DNA of 64,000 bases from Opitutaceae bacterium (lineage in GTDB: Bacteria; Verrucomicrobiota; Verrucomicrobiia; Opitutales; Opitutaceae): positions 1-64,000 of the forward strand of contig JAUYAK010000012.1 of NCBI GenBank assembly GCA_030693515.1, read 5' to 3'. The notes below the pieces were generated by a model, which had not been told where the DNA came from, ran no database searches, and saw only the letters and a program-made list of their open reading frames with translations. Each line of letters begins with the position of its first letter. Position 1 is the first letter of the stretch. The position numbers and the translations under genes are program-made. Shown one piece after another: positions 61,106 to 64,000 of this stretch.

Positions 61106-63298
61106 ATGAGCTCCTACAAATACGTCAACTTCCTCTGGGACGATGCCAAGGCCGCTTCCCTCGATGGCTGCGGCCGCCTCGTCTATCGCTCCAATCTTCT
61201 GGGCAGCGACCAGCGCATCACCAACACCGGTGGCGGCAACACCTCCTCCAAGATCACCGAGAAGGACCCGCTCACGGGCCAGCCGGTCGAGGTGCTCTGG
61301 GTCAAGGGCTCCGGCGGCGATCTGCGCACCAGCACGCGCGAGAATTTCTCGTCGCTCTACCAGCAGAAGCTGATCGATCTGCAAAAGCTCTACGCCGCCC
61401 GCGCCGACAAGGGCCTCAAGTCGCAGGCCGAGGACGACATGGTCGGGATGTATATGCACACGACGTTCAACCTGAACCCCCGCGCCTCCTCGATCGACAC
61501 GCCGCTGCACAGCTTCATCCCGGCGAAGTTCGTCGATCACATGCACCCCAATGCGATCATCGCGATCGCAGCCTCGCAGAACTGCGAGCGGCTCACCCAG
61601 GAAATTTTCGGTGGCGAAATGGCCTACGTGAAATGGATGCGCCCCGGCTTTGAACTCGGCCTCGCGATGCAGGAAATCTGCCGCAAAGATCCGAAAGCTA
61701 AGTCCATCATGATGGGCCAGCACGGCTTCATCTCGTGGGACAACGACGACAAGGCCTGCTACACCTACACGCTCGACTGCATCGAAAAGGCCGCCGCCGC
61801 CATCGAGGCGAAATACGCCGCCAAGGGCGGTGACGCCGCAGCCTTCGGCGGCCAGAAATACGCCACGCTCGACGAGGCGAAGCGCAAGGCGACCTTCGCC
61901 GCGATTCTGCCCTGGCTGCGCGGCCAGGTTTCCAAGGAGAAGCGCTTCATCGGCACCGTGCAGGACGACGCGAAGATCCTGCGCTTCGTAAACTCCAAGG
62001 ACGCCGCCCGCCTCGCCGAACTCGGCACGAGCTGCCCCGACCACTTCCTGCGCACGAAGATCAAGCCACTCTACGTCGATTGGAATCCGCAGGCCGAGGA
62101 CGCCGCGGCGCTGAAAGCAAAACTCGCCGCCGGCCTTACCGCCTACCGCGCCGACTACGCCGCCTACTACGCGAAGTGCAAACACGCCAACTCGCCCGCG
62201 ATGCGCGATCCGAATCCGACCGTCGTCCTCATCCCGGGCCTCGGCATGATCGCGTGGGGCAAGGACAAGTCGGAGAGCCGCGTCACCGCGGAATTCTACA
62301 ACTGCGCCGTCGAAGTCATGCGCGGCGCCGAGGCGATCGACAAATATATCGCGCTCCCGCAGCAGGAGGCGTTCGACATCGAGTATTGGCTGCTTGAGGA
62401 GGCGAAGTTGAAGCGCATGCCCGCCGAGAAGGAACTCGCCCGCCAGGTCATCATCGTCATCGGCGCCGGCTCCGGCATTGGCAAGGAAACCGCGCACCGC
62501 CTCGTGAAGGAAGGCGCGCACATCGTGTGCGTGGACATGAAGCTCGAGACCGCGCAGGCCACCGCGAAGGAAATCACCGACAAGCACGGGCTCGGTATCG
62601 GCGTCGCCGGCACGGGCCTCTCGAACTGCGGCCCGGCCCTCGGCCTCGCCTGCAACATCACCGACCGCGCCAGCGTGCGCGCGATGCTCGACGATGTCGC
62701 CCTCGCCTACGGCGGCTTCGACAGCATCTGCGTCACCGCCGGTGTCTTCTGGCCGAGCGACACCACCGGCCACATCCCCGACGACAAGTGGGCCTTCACC
62801 TTCGGCGTCAACGTCACCGGCAGCTACATCGTCGGCGACGAAGCCTACAAGACATGGAAAGAGCAGGGCCTCCGCGGCGCGCTCGTCCTCACGACCTCGG
62901 CCAACGCCGCCGTCGCGAAAAAAGGCAGCGTCGCCTACGACTGCTCCAAGGCCGCCGCCAACCATCTCGTGCGCGAACTCTCGATGGAGCTCGCCCCGCT
63001 CGTGCGCGTAAACGGCGTCGCCCCCGCGACGGTCGTGCAGGGCAGCGCGATGTTCCCGCGCGACCGCGTCATCGGCTCGCTCGCGAAATACAACATCCCC
63101 TACACGGACGACGAGGCCACGGAATCGCTCGTGAAGAAGTTGGCTCAGTTCTACGCCGACCGCACGCTCACGAAGGCCCCGATCACGCCGGCCGATCAGG
63201 CCGAGGCGTATTTCCTCCTCGTGACCCAGCGCCTCAGCAAAACCACCGGCCAGATCGTCACGGTCGACGGCGGCTTGCCCGAGGCGTTCTTGCGGTAA
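61106..63298 (+). CDS. Bifunctional rhamnulose-1-phosphate aldolase/short-chain dehydrogenase
   Basis: 730-aa fusion. The N-terminal class II aldolase (about 1-330) has NTGGGNTSSKITEKDPLTGQ, VKGSGGDLRTSTRENFSSLY and FVDHMHPNAIIAIAASQNCE with the metal-binding histidines. The C-terminal short-chain dehydrogenase (about 440-730) has VIIVIGAGSGIGKETAHRLV for NAD and the active-site Y611-x3-K615 in SVAYDCSKAAANHL. The architecture is that of RhaEW-type proteins that split rhamnulose-1-phosphate and oxidise the lactaldehyde. No rhamnose isomerase or kinase is in the window. Probably under the DeoR regulator. Confidence 0.92.
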   Translation: MSSYKYVNFLWDDAKAASLDGCGRLVYRSNLLGSDQRITNTGGGNTSSKITEKDPLTGQPVEVLWVKGSGGDLRTSTRENFSSLYQQKLIDLQKLYAARADKGLKSQAEDDMVGMYMHTTFNLNPRASSIDTPLHSFIPAKFVDHMHPNAIIAIAASQNCERLTQEIFGGEMAYVKWMRPGFELGLAMQEICRKDPKAKSIMMGQHGFISWDNDDKACYTYTLDCIEKAAAAIEAKYAAKGGDAAAFGGQKYATLDEAKRKATFAAILPWLRGQVSKEKRFIGTVQDDAKILRFVNSKDAARLAELGTSCPDHFLRTKIKPLYVDWNPQAEDAAALKAKLAAGLTAYRADYAAYYAKCKHANSPAMRDPNPTVVLIPGLGMIAWGKDKSESRVTAEFYNCAVEVMRGAEAIDKYIALPQQEAFDIEYWLLEEAKLKRMPAEKELARQVIIVIGAGSGIGKETAHRLVKEGAHIVCVDMKLETAQATAKEITDKHGLGIGVAGTGLSNCGPALGLACNITDRASVRAMLDDVALAYGGFDSICVTAGVFWPSDTTGHIPDDKWAFTFGVNVTGSYIVGDEAYKTWKEQGLRGALVLTTSANAAVAKKGSVAYDCSKAAANHLVRELSMELAPLVRVNGVAPATVVQGSAMFPRDRVIGSLAKYNIPYTDDEATESLVKKLAQFYADRTLTKAPITPADQAEAYFLLVTQRLSKTTGQIVTVDGGLPEAFLR

Positions 63299-63307
63299 GC
63301 CCTACTC

Positions 63308-63340
63308 GCGCGCCGCGCACTTTCGTGCGGCGCGCGCTTT
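63308..63340 (+). terminator. Hairpin terminator after the aldolase-dehydrogenase gene
   Basis: A 13-bp stem GCGCGCCGCGCAC/GTGCGGCGCGCGC with loop TTTC is followed by TTT. It lies 10 nt after the stop. The T-run is short but the stem is very stable. Confidence 0.6.
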
Positions 63341-63388
63341 GAGTCTCGCGCGGCCGGGGCGGCGGTGTTGCAACCGTCGCACCCTGCC

Positions 63389-64000
63389 ATGCGCTCGTTC
63401 TCCGCTTCTTTGCTTCGCGTCGGTGTCGTCTTCGGTCTCGGCAGCATTGTCGCCGGCTCCGCTGCCACGGCCCCCGCGCCGAAGCAGAAAAAGGCCGACG
63501 ACCTCGTCGCCCAAACCGGCGATGGCTACCGCGGCATCTGGTATATGAACCAGCCGACGAAGGACGAACATCGCTACAAATACAGCGGCGGCTTCGGCAC
63601 CTACCCGCAGCAGCACGTGCCGATCGCCATCTATGCGCCGGCGGTGCGGAAGACGTTTTTCGTTTTCGGCGGCTCCGCGGGCAACGTCTCGGAAAAAAAC
63701 GACGAGCTGCAGCACCTCGTCTCCTACTACGACCACGCGACGGGCCTGGTGCCGCGGCCGGTGCGGCTGCTCCAGAAGCGCACCGAGGATGCGCACGACA
63801 ACCCCACGCTCTCCATCGATGCGGAGGGTTTTCTCTACGTGTTCTCGTCGGCCCACGGGGTGTCGCGGCCGTCCTACATTCATCGCTCGAAAAAGCCCCA
63901 CGACATCACCGCGTGGGAGCTGCTCGTGACGACGAATTTTTCCTACACGCAGCCGTGGTATCTCCCGCAGTCGAAGCGTTTCCTCTTTCTCCACACGCTC
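63389..64000 (+). CDS. BNR_4-type propeller protein, N-terminal part (runs off window end)
   Basis: 204 codons are visible; the frame is open at base 64000. A signal peptide (RSFSASLLRVGVVFGLGSIV) precedes GDGYRGIWYMNQPTKDEHRY KYSGGFGTYPQQHVPIAIYA and VRKTFFVFGGSAGNVSEKND, the opening blades of the BNR_4 family. AHDNPTLSIDAEGFLYVFSS AHG and RPSYIHRSKKPHDITAWELL follow. The family contains polysaccharide lyases of the PL24/PL25 ulvan-lyase group. Next to rhamnose catabolism, a lyase for a rhamnose-containing uronate polysaccharide is a reasonable inference. Confidence 0.8.
   Translation, partial: MRSFSASLLRVGVVFGLGSIVAGSAATAPAPKQKKADDLVAQTGDGYRGIWYMNQPTKDEHRYKYSGGFGTYPQQHVPIAIYAPAVRKTFFVFGGSAGNVSEKNDELQHLVSYYDHATGLVPRPVRLLQKRTEDAHDNPTLSIDAEGFLYVFSSAHGVSRPSYIHRSKKPHDITAWELLVTTNFSYTQPWYLPQSKRFLFLHTL

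Noticed and set aside
61010-62965. Minus-strand open frame opposite the aldolase-dehydrogenase
   Set aside because: Antisense shadow of a convincing two-domain enzyme; no domain of its own.
1-64000. CRISPR array or tRNA/rRNA genes
   Set aside because: No regularly spaced direct repeats and no cloverleaf with a T-loop GTTCGA-type core were found on either strand. The hairpin repeats are isolated pairs and not arrays.

Overview
The window is high-GC, densely coded DNA that looks like a chromosomal piece of a heterotrophic Verrucomicrobiota, most probably an Opitutaceae relative. The grounds are family content rather than any marker gene: four TonB-dependent receptors, an ECF sigma/FecR pair, an LL-diaminopimelate aminotransferase, a CE15 glucuronoyl esterase, a sialate O-acetylesterase, a rhamnose aldolase-dehydrogenase fusion, several PIN toxin-antitoxin pairs and many GTG starts. 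No rRNA, tRNA, CRISPR array, phage or plasmid gene was seen.

Layout. 0-9.5 kb: an insertion-sequence end abuts the stop codon of a TonB-dependent receptor. Divergent from that receptor lies an ECF sigma factor, FecR anti-sigma factor, FecA-type TonB receptor and secreted GH16 glucanase locus, a plausible sense-import-digest unit for a beta-glucan. 9.6-19.5 kb: M20 hydrolase, ACT protein, ABC ATPase-permease-DUF3299 operon, a methylisocitrate lyase-like enzyme, a VapBC pair with a clear palindromic operator, a large membrane protein and small membrane proteins. 19.5-24.3 kb: a GTAG-hairpin repeat, two strong terminators, an iron-type TonB receptor with an AT-rich Fur-like upstream site, xseA and a TVP38 membrane protein.

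24.4-40.7 kb is a surface-polysaccharide cluster: O-antigen ligase-like protein, initiating glycosyl-1-phosphate transferase, at least six glycosyltransferases, four methyltransferase-like proteins, a large membrane protein and a Wzx-type flippase. Its minus-strand arm (33.4-40.7 kb) is an eight-gene operon with six consecutive 4-nt ATGA junctions. An AbrB-PIN module and an orphan low-GC gene interrupt the cluster next to a decayed copy of the 3' end of a glycosyltransferase gene.

40.8-49.6 kb: universal stress protein plus SulP anion transporter, a PQQ-like propeller protein, YhbY, an RsuA-family pseudouridine synthase, an esterase and the MsrPQ methionine sulfoxide repair pair. 49.7-57.0 kb: a BtuB-like TonB receptor whose 5' end is disrupted by nested palindromic repeats and by a 106-bp duplicate of the neighbouring esterase 3' end; then a sorbosone-dehydrogenase/cytochrome c protein, the sialate O-acetylesterase and a glucuronoyl esterase, consistent with hemicellulose or acetylated-glycan use. 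57.0-58.0 kb: a DUF433 antitoxin with a truncated toxin, followed by a Phd-PIN pair. 58.0-64.0 kb: dapL, then a DeoR regulator divergent from a class II aldolase and a RhaD-type aldolase/dehydrogenase, followed by a BNR_4 propeller protein that runs off the end. The BNR_4 family includes ulvan-type lyases, so this end may be a rhamnose-polysaccharide locus.

The main non-coding signal is a family of paired hairpins bounded by GTAG...CTAC (11.5, 19.6, 45.4, 51.9-52.1 kb), resembling REP/REPIN elements, plus two instances in which a module is flanked by a second copy of the neighbouring gene's 3' end.
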